NCBI GenBank assembly: GCA_945868825.1
Contig: CAMBMM010000001.1
Coordinates: 744,001 to 808,000 of the forward strand
DNA from: Sphingobacterium thalpophilum
GTDB taxonomy: Bacteria; Bacteroidota; Bacteroidia; Sphingobacteriales; Sphingobacteriaceae
DNA: 64,000 nucleotides
Direction: 5' to 3'
The position numbers and the translations under genes were made by a program. The number at the start of each line of letters is the position of its first letter. Position 1 is the first letter of the stretch. Positions 18,187 through 27,107 of this stretch are shown one piece after another. The notes beneath the pieces are model-generated. The model saw nothing but the letters and a program-made list of their open reading frames with translations, did not search any database and was not told where the DNA came from.

Positions 18187-19068
18187 TTGAGATACGCCGC
18201 CATAGATATTGGCTCAAACGCCATACGATTATTAATAGCTGACATATTTACAAAAGGAAAGACCCACACCTTTAAAAAAAATACGCTTCTACGCATTCCC
18301 CTACGCTTAGGCGAAGATGCCTTTATGCATCAACGCATTTCTGAAGAAAAAGCAGAGCAACTCATTAAAACCATTTTTTCCTTCGCCCTGCTTATGGATG
18401 TATATCAGGTAGATGATTACATGGCTTGTGCAACATCAGCCATGCGTGAGGCTAAAAACGGACCAGAATTGGTTAAAAAAATCTTCAAAACCTGTAACAT
18501 TAAAATTAATATTGTTGAAGGGCAAGAGGAAGCAAATATTATTTATGCTAGCCATATAGAACAATTACTAGATCAAGATAAAAACTACTTATATATAGAT
18601 GTTGGTGGAGGTAGTACCGAATTATCAGTTTTTTCGGCCAATAATTTAGTAGCATCTAAATCATTTGATATTGGCACCATTAGAATTCTGGATAAAAAAG
18701 TGAAACCCGAAAATTGGACCAATGCAAAAGAGTGGTTGAAGAAAATGGGTGCAAGCCATCCGAATTTAACAGCCATAGGTACCGGTGGAAACATCAACAA
18801 AATATACCGTTTGGCTAATTTAAAAGAGGGTGAAAGCCTATCTACAAAAAAATTTAACCAAGTAACCAAACAATTGCAAGCATTAACCTTAGAGCAACGC
18901 ATTGTAGAACTAGGTTTAAAGCCCGACAGAGCAGATGTAATTATACCGGCTTGTGAAATTTACGCCAACTTGTTTAAATGGGGTAATGTAAAAGAAACCA
19001 TTGTACCAAGTGTAGGCTTGGTTGATGGAATTATTCAATTACTTATCGATAAAAATTTAGGTAACTAA
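18187..19068 (+). CDS. ppx: Exopolyphosphatase / Ppx-GppA phosphatase
   Basis: Hydrolyses terminal phosphates of polyphosphate or pppGpp; it belongs to the actin-like ATPase fold. The 293 residues include phosphate-binding loop 1 (AAIDIGSNAIRLLIADI, residues 4-20) and loop 2 (YIDVGGGSTELSVF, near 137). It is short, having only the two actin-like lobes without the HD extension of E. coli Ppx. It starts at TTG 18187 directly after the ppk stop codon, so translation is likely coupled. Ppx versus GppA specificity is not resolvable by sequence reading. Confidence 0.9.
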   Translation: MRYAAIDIGSNAIRLLIADIFTKGKTHTFKKNTLLRIPLRLGEDAFMHQRISEEKAEQLIKTIFSFALLMDVYQVDDYMACATSAMREAKNGPELVKKIFKTCNIKINIVEGQEEANIIYASHIEQLLDQDKNYLYIDVGGGSTELSVFSANNLVASKSFDIGTIRILDKKVKPENWTNAKEWLKKMGASHPNLTAIGTGGNINKIYRLANLKEGESLSTKKFNQVTKQLQALTLEQRIVELGLKPDRADVIIPACEIYANLFKWGNVKETIVPSVGLVDGIIQLLIDKNLGN

Positions 19069-19568
19069 TACTTAATACCCGCTTTTTTAAACAGAAAGTG
19101 TATGAGCCAAATAGGGCCAATTAATAAAAACTTCAAATCATCAAAAAATGAAGGTTTTTTACCTTCAATTTTATGACCGATAAATTGGCCAGCCCAAGCC
19201 AAAACAAAAATACCTAAACAGCTTTGCCACATGGCGGGGCCTCCTAGTGCTGCCCATTTTTCTAGGGCAATAATTCCCCCAGAAAAAACAAACATCAGTA
19301 AAAGCATTATATACGATAATACCGGAGATAAGCGGTAGTAGTAATAAATAGAGAAGGCAATAAAAAAAGAAGCCCAATTGATATAACCTTGGTATTGGCC
19401 TAAAAAACCCAATGTTGGGAACGGAATTGACCAAATAAGGCCAAAAAGACTGAATACAATAGCGGGCACACAAATCCAATGAATAGTTTTGTTGGTGTGG
19501 TTTTGGTGGCTTTCTGCGTATTTTTCAAAATACACATCTACTGGGCGAAGGGTTTGTTTTGTAGCCAT
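19065..19568 (-). CDS. Mpo1/DUF962 family membrane protein
   Basis: A 167-residue membrane protein with RPVDVYFEKYAESHQNHTNKTIHWICVPAIVFSLFG at the N-terminus, four or so hydrophobic spans, and GQFIGHKIEGKKPSFFDDLKFLLIGPIW near the C-terminus. The His-rich pattern is that of the Mpo1-like (DUF962) family, whose yeast member is a 2-hydroxy fatty acid dioxygenase of sphingolipid breakdown. Role in this bacterium is unknown. Its stop overlaps the ppx stop by four bases (convergent). Confidence 0.82.
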   Translation of the reverse strand: MATKQTLRPVDVYFEKYAESHQNHTNKTIHWICVPAIVFSLFGLIWSIPFPTLGFLGQYQGYINWASFFIAFSIYYYYRLSPVLSYIMLLLMFVFSGGIIALEKWAALGGPAMWQSCLGIFVLAWAGQFIGHKIEGKKPSFFDDLKFLLIGPIWLIHFLFKKAGIKY

Positions 19569-19574
19569 ATTTAC

Positions 19575-21128
19575 TTATTTAGCAAAAGCAACCGAACGTG
19601 TTTCACGGATAACGGTTACTTTAATTTGTCCAGGATACGTCATTTCAGTTTGAATACGGTTCGAAATATCGGCGGCCAATACTTCTGCCTCGGCATCGGT
19701 AACACGTTCACTTTCTACCACTACTCGTAATTCTCTACCGGCTTGTATCGCAAAGGTTTTTTCTACTCCTGGGTACGACAGAGCTAATGATTCTAATTCT
19801 TTCAACCGCTTAATATAGCTTTCAACCACCTCACGGCGGGCACCCGGACGGGCGCCAGAAATGGCATCACAAGCCTGAATAATGGGCGAAATCATCGAAG
19901 TCATTTCTATCTCGTCGTGGTGAGCACCAATGGCGTTACACACTTCCGGATGTTCTTTATACTTCTCGGCCAATTGCATCCCTAAAAGTGCGTGTGGCAA
20001 TTCGGGGTTATCGTCAGGCACTTTACCAATATCGTGGAGCAAGCCCGCACGTTTAGCTAATTTTACGTTTAAACCCAATTCGGCAGCCATAGTGGCACAA
20101 AAATTAGCTACCTCACGTGAGTGTTGCAGCAAGTTTTGTCCGTACGATGAACGGTAACGCATACGGCCCACCATCCGAATTAACTCGGGGTGTAAACCAT
20201 GAATACCCAAATCAATAACGGTACGTTCCCCAATTTCTACAATTTCGTCTTCAATTTGTTTTTTGGTTTTGGCCACCACTTCCTCAATACGGGCTGGGTG
20301 AATACGACCATCGGTTACCAAACGGTGTAAAGCCAAACGGGCAATTTCTCTACGTACCGGATCAAAGCCCGATAAAATGATTGCTTCCGGAGTATCGTCT
20401 ACAATAATTTCAATACCGGTAGCCGCTTCGAGGGCTCTAATATTACGGCCTTCGCGACCAATAACACGACCTTTAACCTCATCACTTTCGATATTGAAAA
20501 TAGATACGGTATTTTCGATGGCACTCTCGGTAGCGGTACGCTGAATGGTTTGAATAACCACCTTTTTAGCTTCTTTAGAGGCCGTTAGCTTGGCTTCGTC
20601 CACAATATCTTTAATCTGCATCATGGCTTGCGTACGGGCCTCTTCTTTCAGCGCTTCTACCATTTGGTTTTTTGCTTCCTCGGCCGATAAATTAGCTAAG
20701 GTTTCCAATTGGCTTACTTGTTGAGCTTTCACCAAATCAAGTTCTTCTTGCTTTTTACGAGTCAATTCCGTTTGCTTTTCAAAATTCTGGCGGCTTTGAT
20801 CTAAATCTTGCTCCTTACGGCTTAAATGCTCTAGCTTTTGGTTGAGCGATTGCTCCTTTTGGCGCAAGCTATTTTCCCGCTGGTTGGCTTGGTTGTTTTT
20901 TTCACTAATTTCTTGCTCGTGTTCCGATTTCATTTGCAAGAACTTCTCTTTAGCCTCTAATAATTTATTTTTTCGTAAGATTTCCGCATTTTCTTCGGCA
21001 TCTCTCAAAATTTTCTTGGCTTTTGCCTGAGCGGCAACTTCTTCACTTTGGTAAAAACGTTTCAACATAAACCTGCCGGCACCAAGGCCAAACAGTAAAC
21101 TTCCTACCACATATGCTATTATTTCCAT
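19575..21128 (-). CDS. rny: Ribonuclease Y
   Basis: Membrane-anchored endoribonuclease that initiates mRNA decay. An N-terminal membrane span ([16 protein letters not shown]) is followed by a long coiled coil (about 25-170), a KH domain ([21 protein letters not shown]) and an HD domain ([25 protein letters not shown]). From ATG 21128 it is 517 residues, close to the family norm. An upstream in-frame ATG at 21158 would add ten unusual residues. It is 6 bp upstream of the Mpo1-like gene. Confidence 0.95.
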   Translation of the reverse strand: MEIIAYVVGSLLFGLGAGRFMLKRFYQSEEVAAQAKAKKILRDAEENAEILRKNKLLEAKEKFLQMKSEHEQEISEKNNQANQRENSLRQKEQSLNQKLEHLSRKEQDLDQSRQNFEKQTELTRKKQEELDLVKAQQVSQLETLANLSAEEAKNQMVEALKEEARTQAMMQIKDIVDEAKLTASKEAKKVVIQTIQRTATESAIENTVSIFNIESDEVKGRVIGREGRNIRALEAATGIEIIVDDTPEAIILSGFDPVRREIARLALHRLVTDGRIHPARIEEVVAKTKKQIEDEIVEIGERTVIDLGIHGLHPELIRMVGRMRYRSSYGQNLLQHSREVANFCATMAAELGLNVKLAKRAGLLHDIGKVPDDNPELPHALLGMQLAEKYKEHPEVCNAIGAHHDEIEMTSMISPIIQACDAISGARPGARREVVESYIKRLKELESLALSYPGVEKTFAIQAGRELRVVVESERVTDAEAEVLAADISNRIQTEMTYPGQIKVTVIRETRSVAFAK

Positions 21129-21148
21129 TTTGTTTATAAATAATAAAA

Positions 21149-21238
21149 CCGTTAACAATTCTTAAGTGCAGGCATGTGTATTCGCGGCTTGCTCGAAGCA
21201 ACGAATAGCTAGCTAGTGAAACCTAAAAACCTTAACGG
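21149..21238 (-). ncRNA. Possible structured RNA between zapA and rny
   Basis: The 141-bp gap holds CCGTTAA (21149-21155) matched by TTAACGG (21232-21238) as a 7-bp outer stem. Inside lies a hairpin, TATTCG + TTGCT paired to AGCAA + CGAATA (21179-21207), with a four-base bulge on one side. An outer stem, large internal bubble and terminal hairpin recall 6S RNA, which follows zapA in gammaproteobacteria, but this element is short. It could also be an mRNA leader structure for rny. Confidence 0.25.
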
Positions 21239-21269
21239 CTTATATAAAACTCAATATTTTAAAAAAGTA

Positions 21270-21563
21270 TTACTTCGTTGCGAAGAATTCCGTAAGCAAT
21301 TGATCGAGCTGAAAAACCTTTTCAGCCACTTCATTATCGGTAGTTCCTGCTTTGCTCTCGGCCTTTATCGTAGCCGTAGCAAAATGCAGTACACTCATCG
21401 ATAACAGATCTTGTTTATCACGAACCGAATAGGCATCCTGATATTCTTTGATCCTGTCGTTGATCAATTTTGCTGCCCTACGTATCACTTCCTCCTCTTC
21501 CTGATTCACCTTTAAAGGGTAAATCCGGTCAGCAATATTTATTTTTATGGAGATTTCTCCCAT
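21270..21563 (-). CDS. zapA: Cell division protein ZapA
   Basis: FtsZ-ring bundling protein. The 97-residue product has the ZapA pattern ISIKINIADRIYPLKVNQEEEEVIRRAAKLINDRI at the N-terminus and a C-terminal helix for dimerisation. It is preceded by a coiled-coil gene and pheT and followed by rny in the same direction. Confidence 0.88.
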   Translation of the reverse strand: MGEISIKINIADRIYPLKVNQEEEEVIRRAAKLINDRIKEYQDAYSVRDKQDLLSMSVLHFATATIKAESKAGTTDNEVAEKVFQLDQLLTEFFATK

Positions 21564-21585
21564 TTTGAGCTTGTTTCACTTTGTA

Positions 21586-21876
21586 TTACTTCTTCAGCAA
21601 TACAATACACTTATCTATTTCGCGTACAAATTCGCTAATTTTTTGCTTGATGTCAAAACTTTTTTCACTATCGCCTTCTAATGAGCGTGCTAACTTTAAA
21701 GCTCGTACCCGTTCTTCTAGTTCTAAAGTAAGTTTTTTGCTTGTTTCAACAGCTACCTGAAGGCTCTGATTATCTAATTTTAAGCTATCATTTTCTTCTT
21801 GCAAGGCAGCACACAACTCCACTAATCGAGCTGTTTTATCTAAAACTTGTGTTAATTGATCGGCTACCCTTGACAT
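21586..21876 (-). CDS. Coiled-coil protein upstream of zapA (possible division factor)
   Basis: A 96-residue, almost entirely helical, Leu/Glu-rich protein (LVELCAALQEENDSLKLDNQSL, then LTLELEERVRALKLA). It predicts one long coiled coil, like ZapB-type proteins, without a clear family match by eye. Gaps of 17 bp (to pheT) and 22 bp (to zapA) put it in one operon with them, so a division role with ZapA is a reasonable inference. Confidence 0.65.
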   Translation of the reverse strand: MSRVADQLTQVLDKTARLVELCAALQEENDSLKLDNQSLQVAVETSKKLTLELEERVRALKLARSLEGDSEKSFDIKQKISEFVREIDKCIVLLKK

Positions 21877-21893
21877 AAATTTGCTAAAATCGA

Positions 21894-24296
21894 TTAGGTG
21901 CGAATTGTTGCACCGGCTTCTTTCTCTAAATTTAGTATTAATTTTTGCATAATCGCATCAATCTGCTTATCGTTCAGCGTTTTCTCATCGTCTTGTAACA
22001 CAAAACTCAACGCGTATGATTTTTTATCGGCTGGCAATTTATCACCTTGGTACACATCAAAAACACTTACTTCTTTTAACAAGCTGCGTTCTGTTTTTAG
22101 GCTGATATTTTTTAAGGTCTCAAAACTCATATTCCGATCAATCAACAAAGATAAATCTCGTTTAACCGCCGGAAACTTAGCCACCTCTTGATAGGTAATT
22201 TTATGATTTTTAAGCGATTTTAACACCGCATCCCAATCAATTTCGGCATAAAACACCTCCGAATTTACATCCAATTGTTTTAAAATTTTAGTAGATACGG
22301 CACCAAAATCGACTAATGATTTTTCGCCACGACCATAGGACAAGCCATAAGCCAAGGTATTTAATTCGCTTTCTTTAGTTTGTAAATTCTGAATACCCAA
22401 TTTTGCAAATAAAGCATCTACTACCGATTTGATATGATAAAAAGACGATTCTTTAACTGCTTGGTTCCAACCAGCCAACTGACTTTTTCCGGTAATAAAA
22501 ATAGCCAAACGTTGGTGTTCTTGATAACCTTCTTCTTTTTTTAAGAAATAGGTTTTGCCAAACTCATAACATTTCAAATCGGCATTTTTACGATTTTGGT
22601 TGTACACAATAGCTTCTAAACCCGAAAACAAGAGCGTTTGACGCATGGTATCCAAATCGCTGCTCAGTGGATTTAAAAGAGTCACGGCTCTAGTTGCATC
22701 TAAGGTATACTTTCCACTCGTTAGAGAGTTCGATAAGCACTCGAAATAGCCATTGGCACTTAACCAATCGGCCACCTGATGTTGCACCGCTTCTCTATCG
22801 GGTTTAGCAGAATAATTTAGCGAAGCCCGCACTTGGTTCGGAATTTCTACTTGGTTATAGCCAACCATGCGCAAAATTTCTTCAATAATATCTACTTCAC
22901 GGGTTACATCTACACGGTAAGCCGGTACTTTTAGGCTTAAACCTTCTGCCGTTTCGGCTACAATTTCTATTTGCAAGCCACTAATAATGGCTTTTACTTT
23001 TGCTGGCTCAATTGCCTTGCCAATTAATCGGTTTACATTTTGGTAGCTAATAGCTACCTCAAACGGCTTAATAGGATTTGGATAAAAATCGGCTATGGGC
23101 GACGTGATTTGCCCACCGGCTACTTCTTGGATCAATAAAGCGGCTCTTTTTAAGGCAAAAATCGTCATTTCTGGGTCGGTACCACGCTCAAAACGAAAAG
23201 AAGCATCTGTTTTTAAACCGAAACGCTTGCTGCTTTTACGCACACTTACCGAATTAAAATACGCACTTTCTAAGAAAATGCTAGTAGTTTCAGCGTTTAC
23301 GCCCGAACCCAATCCGCCAAATACACCGGCCAAACACAAAGGACCTTTAGTATCGCAAATCATTAAATCTTGCGCCGAAAGCTTACGTTCTACACCATCC
23401 AGCGCAACAAAAGGCGTATTTTCAGCACAGGTTTTCACCAAAATTTTGCCGCCAGAAATTTTAGCAGCATCAAAAGCGTGCAAAGGCTGACCCAATTCGT
23501 GTAAAACGTAATTGGTTACATCTACCACATTATTAATGGGGCGCACCCCAATGGTGTTCAATTTGTTTTTTAACCAGCTTGGCGATTCTTGCACTCTAAC
23601 TCCGCTAATACTCAACGACGAATAACGTGGGCAAGCTTCGGTAGCGTGTACTTCTACCGGAATCATCAACGATTCGTTGTCGATTTTAAAGCTCGATACA
23701 TCTGGCAAAATCACTTTTGAATTGAAAAAAGCAGCCAAATCTCTAGCTACACCTACATGCGAAGCCGCATCTGCTCGATTGGGCGTTAAACCGATTTCAA
23801 ACAAATAATCGTCTTCTAACTTAAAATATGTTTTTGCTAAGGTGCCTACCTTCACGTCTTCAGGCAGCACCAAAATACCTTCGTGCGAAGTGCCTAAGCC
23901 TATTTCATCTTCGGCACAAATCATACCTTGCGATACTTCGCCACGAATTTTAGAATCTTTAATTTTAAAAGGTTCGCCCGATGTTGGGTACACCGTGGTG
24001 CCATCTAACGCCACAACCACCTTTTGCCCGGAGGCTACATTGGCAGCTCCGCACACAATTTGTAACGCTTCACTTTTGCCCACATCTACCGTAGTAATTT
24101 TCAACCTATCGGCATTGGGGTGTTGTATACAAGTAAGCACCTGGCCTATAAACAAGCCTTCTAACCCACCAGGAACAGATTGAACCTTTTCTACACGCTC
24201 TACTTCTAAACCAATATCGGTTAAAATAAGCGACAGTTCATCGGGTGTTTTATCGGTAGCTATATAGTGTTTAAGCCAAGAATACGAAATCTTCAT
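21894..24296 (-). CDS. pheT: Phenylalanine-tRNA ligase beta subunit
   Basis: Large subunit of the heterotetrameric PheRS. From ATG 24296 it is 800 residues: MKISYSWLKHYI start, tRNA-binding OB domain (about 40-150, IGQVLTCIQHPNADRLKITTVDVG), B3/B4 editing domain, B5 domain, and C-terminal FDX-ACB domain (FPAVKRDLSLLID). An ATG at 24401 exists but would add 35 residues not typical of PheT. The alpha subunit gene is not in this window. Confidence 0.97.
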   Translation of the reverse strand: MKISYSWLKHYIATDKTPDELSLILTDIGLEVERVEKVQSVPGGLEGLFIGQVLTCIQHPNADRLKITTVDVGKSEALQIVCGAANVASGQKVVVALDGTTVYPTSGEPFKIKDSKIRGEVSQGMICAEDEIGLGTSHEGILVLPEDVKVGTLAKTYFKLEDDYLFEIGLTPNRADAASHVGVARDLAAFFNSKVILPDVSSFKIDNESLMIPVEVHATEACPRYSSLSISGVRVQESPSWLKNKLNTIGVRPINNVVDVTNYVLHELGQPLHAFDAAKISGGKILVKTCAENTPFVALDGVERKLSAQDLMICDTKGPLCLAGVFGGLGSGVNAETTSIFLESAYFNSVSVRKSSKRFGLKTDASFRFERGTDPEMTIFALKRAALLIQEVAGGQITSPIADFYPNPIKPFEVAISYQNVNRLIGKAIEPAKVKAIISGLQIEIVAETAEGLSLKVPAYRVDVTREVDIIEEILRMVGYNQVEIPNQVRASLNYSAKPDREAVQHQVADWLSANGYFECLSNSLTSGKYTLDATRAVTLLNPLSSDLDTMRQTLLFSGLEAIVYNQNRKNADLKCYEFGKTYFLKKEEGYQEHQRLAIFITGKSQLAGWNQAVKESSFYHIKSVVDALFAKLGIQNLQTKESELNTLAYGLSYGRGEKSLVDFGAVSTKILKQLDVNSEVFYAEIDWDAVLKSLKNHKITYQEVAKFPAVKRDLSLLIDRNMSFETLKNISLKTERSLLKEVSVFDVYQGDKLPADKKSYALSFVLQDDEKTLNDKQIDAIMQKLILNLEKEAGATIRT

Positions 24297-24354
24297 ACGG
24301 ATGCAATCGGGTAAAAAGCAAAGATATAAAAATTGCGTTGCAGGGGATAGCAAA

Positions 24355-25059
24355 TTAAAGCAAACCTTCGTCGGCAAAGCTAAAATATGCCCGATTGGCA
24401 AAAATGAGGTGATCTAAGATGCTCAGATCGAGCAAACGTGCTGCCGAAATAAGCTTTTGGGTAAGATCTTTATCGGCTTGGCTGGGTGCTGCATTACCCG
24501 AGGGATGGTTATGCGCCAAAATAAGTGATGCGGCATGGTGTGAAATAGCCGTTTGAAAAATAATTTTAGGATCGGCAATGGTACCGGCCTGGCCCCCTTT
24601 GCTAATGAGGTGTTTAGAAAGCACCGTATTGGCTCTATTAAGCAGTATAATCCAAAATTCTTCGTGATTTAAATCGGCAAAATACGGTCCCAATAATAAA
24701 AAAGCATCTTTGCTATGCCCAATTTTAGGCTTTTGTTCTTCCGTTTCCTCTTTACGCCTCCGGCCCAATTCTAAGGCGGCTATAATGCTAATGGCTTTGG
24801 CTTCGCCGATGCCTTTAAAAGCCGATAATTCTTGTACCGATAATTTTGCTAAGTGATTGAGGTTGTTAGATTGGGCACTCAATATTCGTTTGCTTAATTC
24901 TACAGCGGTTTCGTTTTTATTACCCGAACCAATTAAAATGGCTATTAACTCGGCATCGGTAAGGCTTCTTCGCCCCTGCAGCATTAATTTTTCTCTGGGC
25001 CGATCTTCTTCGTTCCACTGCTTAATAGAAATATTTTGCGATTCGTAAGGCAAACTCAT
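24355..25059 (-). CDS. radC: RadC family JAB-domain protein
   Basis: A 234-residue protein of unsettled function, once linked to DNA repair. It has an N-terminal helix-hairpin-helix region (ELSAFKGIGEAKAISIIAALELG) and a C-terminal JAB/MPN metalloprotease-like domain with HNHPSGNAAPSQAD, matching the HxHPSG..D zinc motif. All metal ligands are visible. It lies 58 bp upstream of pheT. Confidence 0.92.
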   Translation of the reverse strand: MSLPYESQNISIKQWNEEDRPREKLMLQGRRSLTDAELIAILIGSGNKNETAVELSKRILSAQSNNLNHLAKLSVQELSAFKGIGEAKAISIIAALELGRRRKEETEEQKPKIGHSKDAFLLLGPYFADLNHEEFWIILLNRANTVLSKHLISKGGQAGTIADPKIIFQTAISHHAASLILAHNHPSGNAAPSQADKDLTQKLISAARLLDLSILDHLIFANRAYFSFADEGLL

Positions 25060-25081
25060 TCCACATAAAACGCCCTAAAAC

Positions 25082-25117
25082 AAAAAAGAGTATTGGAAAA
25101 AACCAATACTCTTTTTT
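25082..25117 (-). terminator. Terminator of rpsT
   Basis: A 15-bp perfect stem (aaaaaagagtattgg / ccaatactctttttt) with a six-A loop. On the minus strand the arm ends in a T6 run. It separates rpsT from radC. Confidence 0.85.
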
Positions 25118-25136
25118 AATGCGGTATAAGAAAAAC

Positions 25137-25391
25137 TTATTTAAGTCCGTTAACGTATTTAGTCAATTTAGACTTGTTGTTAGCGGCTTTGTTTTTGTGA
25201 ATTACACTTTTCTTAGCTAAACGATCAATCATAGAAAAAACTTTAGTCAACAGTGGGCTAGCCTCTTTTTTTGACGTGGTTTCACGTAATTTTTTGATCG
25301 CATTTCTAGTGGTTTTGGCTTGATAGCGATTACGCAAACGCTTAGCTGCGTTAGCTCTGATTCTTTTGATGGACGATTTATGATTTGCCAT
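25137..25391 (-). CDS. rpsT: 30S ribosomal protein S20
   Basis: Basic helical protein binding 16S rRNA. The 84 residues start [22 protein letters not shown], typical of S20. It is monocistronic: a strong promoter lies upstream and a perfect terminator downstream. Confidence 0.97.
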   Translation of the reverse strand: MANHKSSIKRIRANAAKRLRNRYQAKTTRNAIKKLRETTSKKEASPLLTKVFSMIDRLAKKSVIHKNKAANNKSKLTKYVNGLK

Positions 25392-25425
25392 TTATATACG
25401 TTTAGCTGTTCTTTTTTAAGGACTG

Positions 25426-25457
25426 CAAATATAGCGTGCTAGTTTCAAAAATACAAA
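25426..25457 (-). promoter_or_regulatory. Promoter of rpsT
   Basis: On the minus strand TTTG (25457-25454), a 20-base spacer and TATATTTG (25433-25426) form a near-ideal Bacteroidota promoter. The sequence continues CAGTCC into the predicted leader. Confidence 0.75.
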
Positions 25458-25488
25458 CCGATTGAAAAATTATTCAAATTAAATTAAT

Positions 25489-26457
25489 ATGAAACCCCTA
25501 AAACCCATTCTATTTACCTCCATTTTATTCATTTTAGCTCAAATATGCAGTTCTTGGGGCTTTTTTGCGCATCAAAAAATAAATCGATTGGCCGTATTTA
25601 CGTTGCCGAAAGGAATGATTGGTTTTTATAAAAAACAAATAGATTACCTCACCGAACATGCCGTTGACCCCGACAAACGCCGCTATGCCGATTCATTAGA
25701 GGCGCCACGACATTATTTAGATGCCGATCATTATGGTCTCCACCCATTTGATTCTATACCTAAAAAGTGGACTGATGCCGTTGCCAAATTTGGCAAAGAT
25801 AGCTTGGAAGCCTATGGCATGGTGCCCTGGGTTATTGAACGCAATTATTACGCCTTGGTAAAGGCTTTTAAAGAACGTGATTCCTTGAAAATTTTGCATT
25901 ATTCTGCCGATTTAGGCCATTACGTGGGCGACGCACACGTACCCCTACACACCACCGAAAACTACAATGGGCAGCAGACCAATCAAATGGGTATTCATGG
26001 TTTTTGGGAAAGCAGATTACCGGAATTATTCTCTACCGAATATGATTTTATTGTGGGCAAGGCCCAATACATTGAGCATCCGCTGAACAAAGCTTGGGAA
26101 ATTGTACAAACCGCCAATAGTTTTAAAGATTCGGTCTTGCTTGTTGAAGCTCGGCTAAACCGAGAATTCCCTAAAGACCGTAAATATGGCTTCAGTCAAC
26201 GCAATGGCAAAGTAGAGCGTAATTACTCGGAGGCATACGCCCGAGCCTACCACGAGGCTTTAAAAGGTATGGTAGAGCGACAGATGCGCTCCTCCATTTT
26301 AGATATTGGAAGTTATTGGTATTCTGCCTGGGTTGATGCTGGGCAACCTACACTTAAAAATTTGGTTCGGATAGAGCCTAATGAAGCAGAGAAAAAACGT
26401 AAACAAAAAGAAGAACTAGAGTTTAAGAAAGGTACTATGAAAGGGCGTGGAGAATAG
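25489..26457 (+). CDS. Secreted zinc-dependent phospholipase C / S1-P1 nuclease-like protein
   Basis: A 322-residue exported protein with a signal peptide (about residues 1-22). The mature part begins WGFFAHQKINRLAVFTLP, and the central motif LGHYVGDAHVPLHTTENYNG (near 143) has the His/Asp pattern of the zinc-dependent phospholipase C and P1 nuclease superfamily. An N-terminal Trp as zinc ligand is typical of that superfamily, which fits WGFFAHQ. Whether it cuts lipids or nucleic acid is unknown. The C-terminal end is a Lys/Glu-rich tail. Confidence 0.75.
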   Translation: MKPLKPILFTSILFILAQICSSWGFFAHQKINRLAVFTLPKGMIGFYKKQIDYLTEHAVDPDKRRYADSLEAPRHYLDADHYGLHPFDSIPKKWTDAVAKFGKDSLEAYGMVPWVIERNYYALVKAFKERDSLKILHYSADLGHYVGDAHVPLHTTENYNGQQTNQMGIHGFWESRLPELFSTEYDFIVGKAQYIEHPLNKAWEIVQTANSFKDSVLLVEARLNREFPKDRKYGFSQRNGKVERNYSEAYARAYHEALKGMVERQMRSSILDIGSYWYSAWVDAGQPTLKNLVRIEPNEAEKKRKQKEELEFKKGTMKGRGE

Positions 26458-26460
26458 AAT

Positions 26461-27099
26461 TTACTTTTTAGCAGATTTTAAAGCAGCAAAAATGGCGGGT
26501 AACACAGATACTACGATAATAGACAATACCACCAAACTAAAATTTTGTTTCACAAAGGGTAAATTGCCGAAAAAATAACCTAGGGCTAAAAAGCTTACAA
26601 TCCAACTTAAACCACCTACTATATTGTAAAGCATATACTTTGCAATAGGCATATGCCCCACCCCGGCAACAAAAGGTGCAACCGTTCTAAAAATGGGTAA
26701 AAAACGACTAAATATTACGGCTTTAGCACCATGCTTACTAAAAAAATCTTGGGTTTTTTGGTAGTACTCTAGTTTCAATATTTTATTCTCGGGCTTAAAG
26801 ACTTTTTTACCAAAATAACTGCCCAAATAATAGTTTAGTGTATTGCCAGAAATAGCTGCTAAAGTCAATAAAAAGCCCATTAATGCCAAGCTTAAACCTG
26901 TATCGCCTTTGGCCAATAAGGCTCCGGCGGCAAATAGCAAGGAATCGCCAGGCAAAAAGGGGGTTATTACAAAACCGGTTTCCGAAAAGATAATAAGGAA
27001 TAGAACTAAATAGGTCCAAGTCTGATACGTTTGCACAATAGCAACCAAATGTTGGTCTATGTGCAGAATAAAATCAAGCAATTGCTGTATAAGTTCCAA
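26461..27099 (-). CDS. DedA family membrane protein
   Basis: A 212-residue polytopic protein with the DedA/SNARE-associated motifs ETGFVITPFLPGDSLLFAAGALLA, GNTLNYYLGSYFG and FSRFLPIFRTVAPFVAGVGHM. DedA proteins help flip undecaprenyl-phosphate or phospholipids and affect pH homeostasis. It starts 9 bp after the dnaN stop in the same direction. Confidence 0.9.
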   Translation of the reverse strand: MELIQQLLDFILHIDQHLVAIVQTYQTWTYLVLFLIIFSETGFVITPFLPGDSLLFAAGALLAKGDTGLSLALMGFLLTLAAISGNTLNYYLGSYFGKKVFKPENKILKLEYYQKTQDFFSKHGAKAVIFSRFLPIFRTVAPFVAGVGHMPIAKYMLYNIVGGLSWIVSFLALGYFFGNLPFVKQNFSLVVLSIIVVSVLPAIFAALKSAKK

Positions 27100-27107
27100 G
27101 GAAACGC

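Noticed and set aside
24297-24401. 35-residue extension of PheT
   Set aside because: The family start MKISYSWLKHYI follows at 24296, and the extra region is unlike other PheT proteins.
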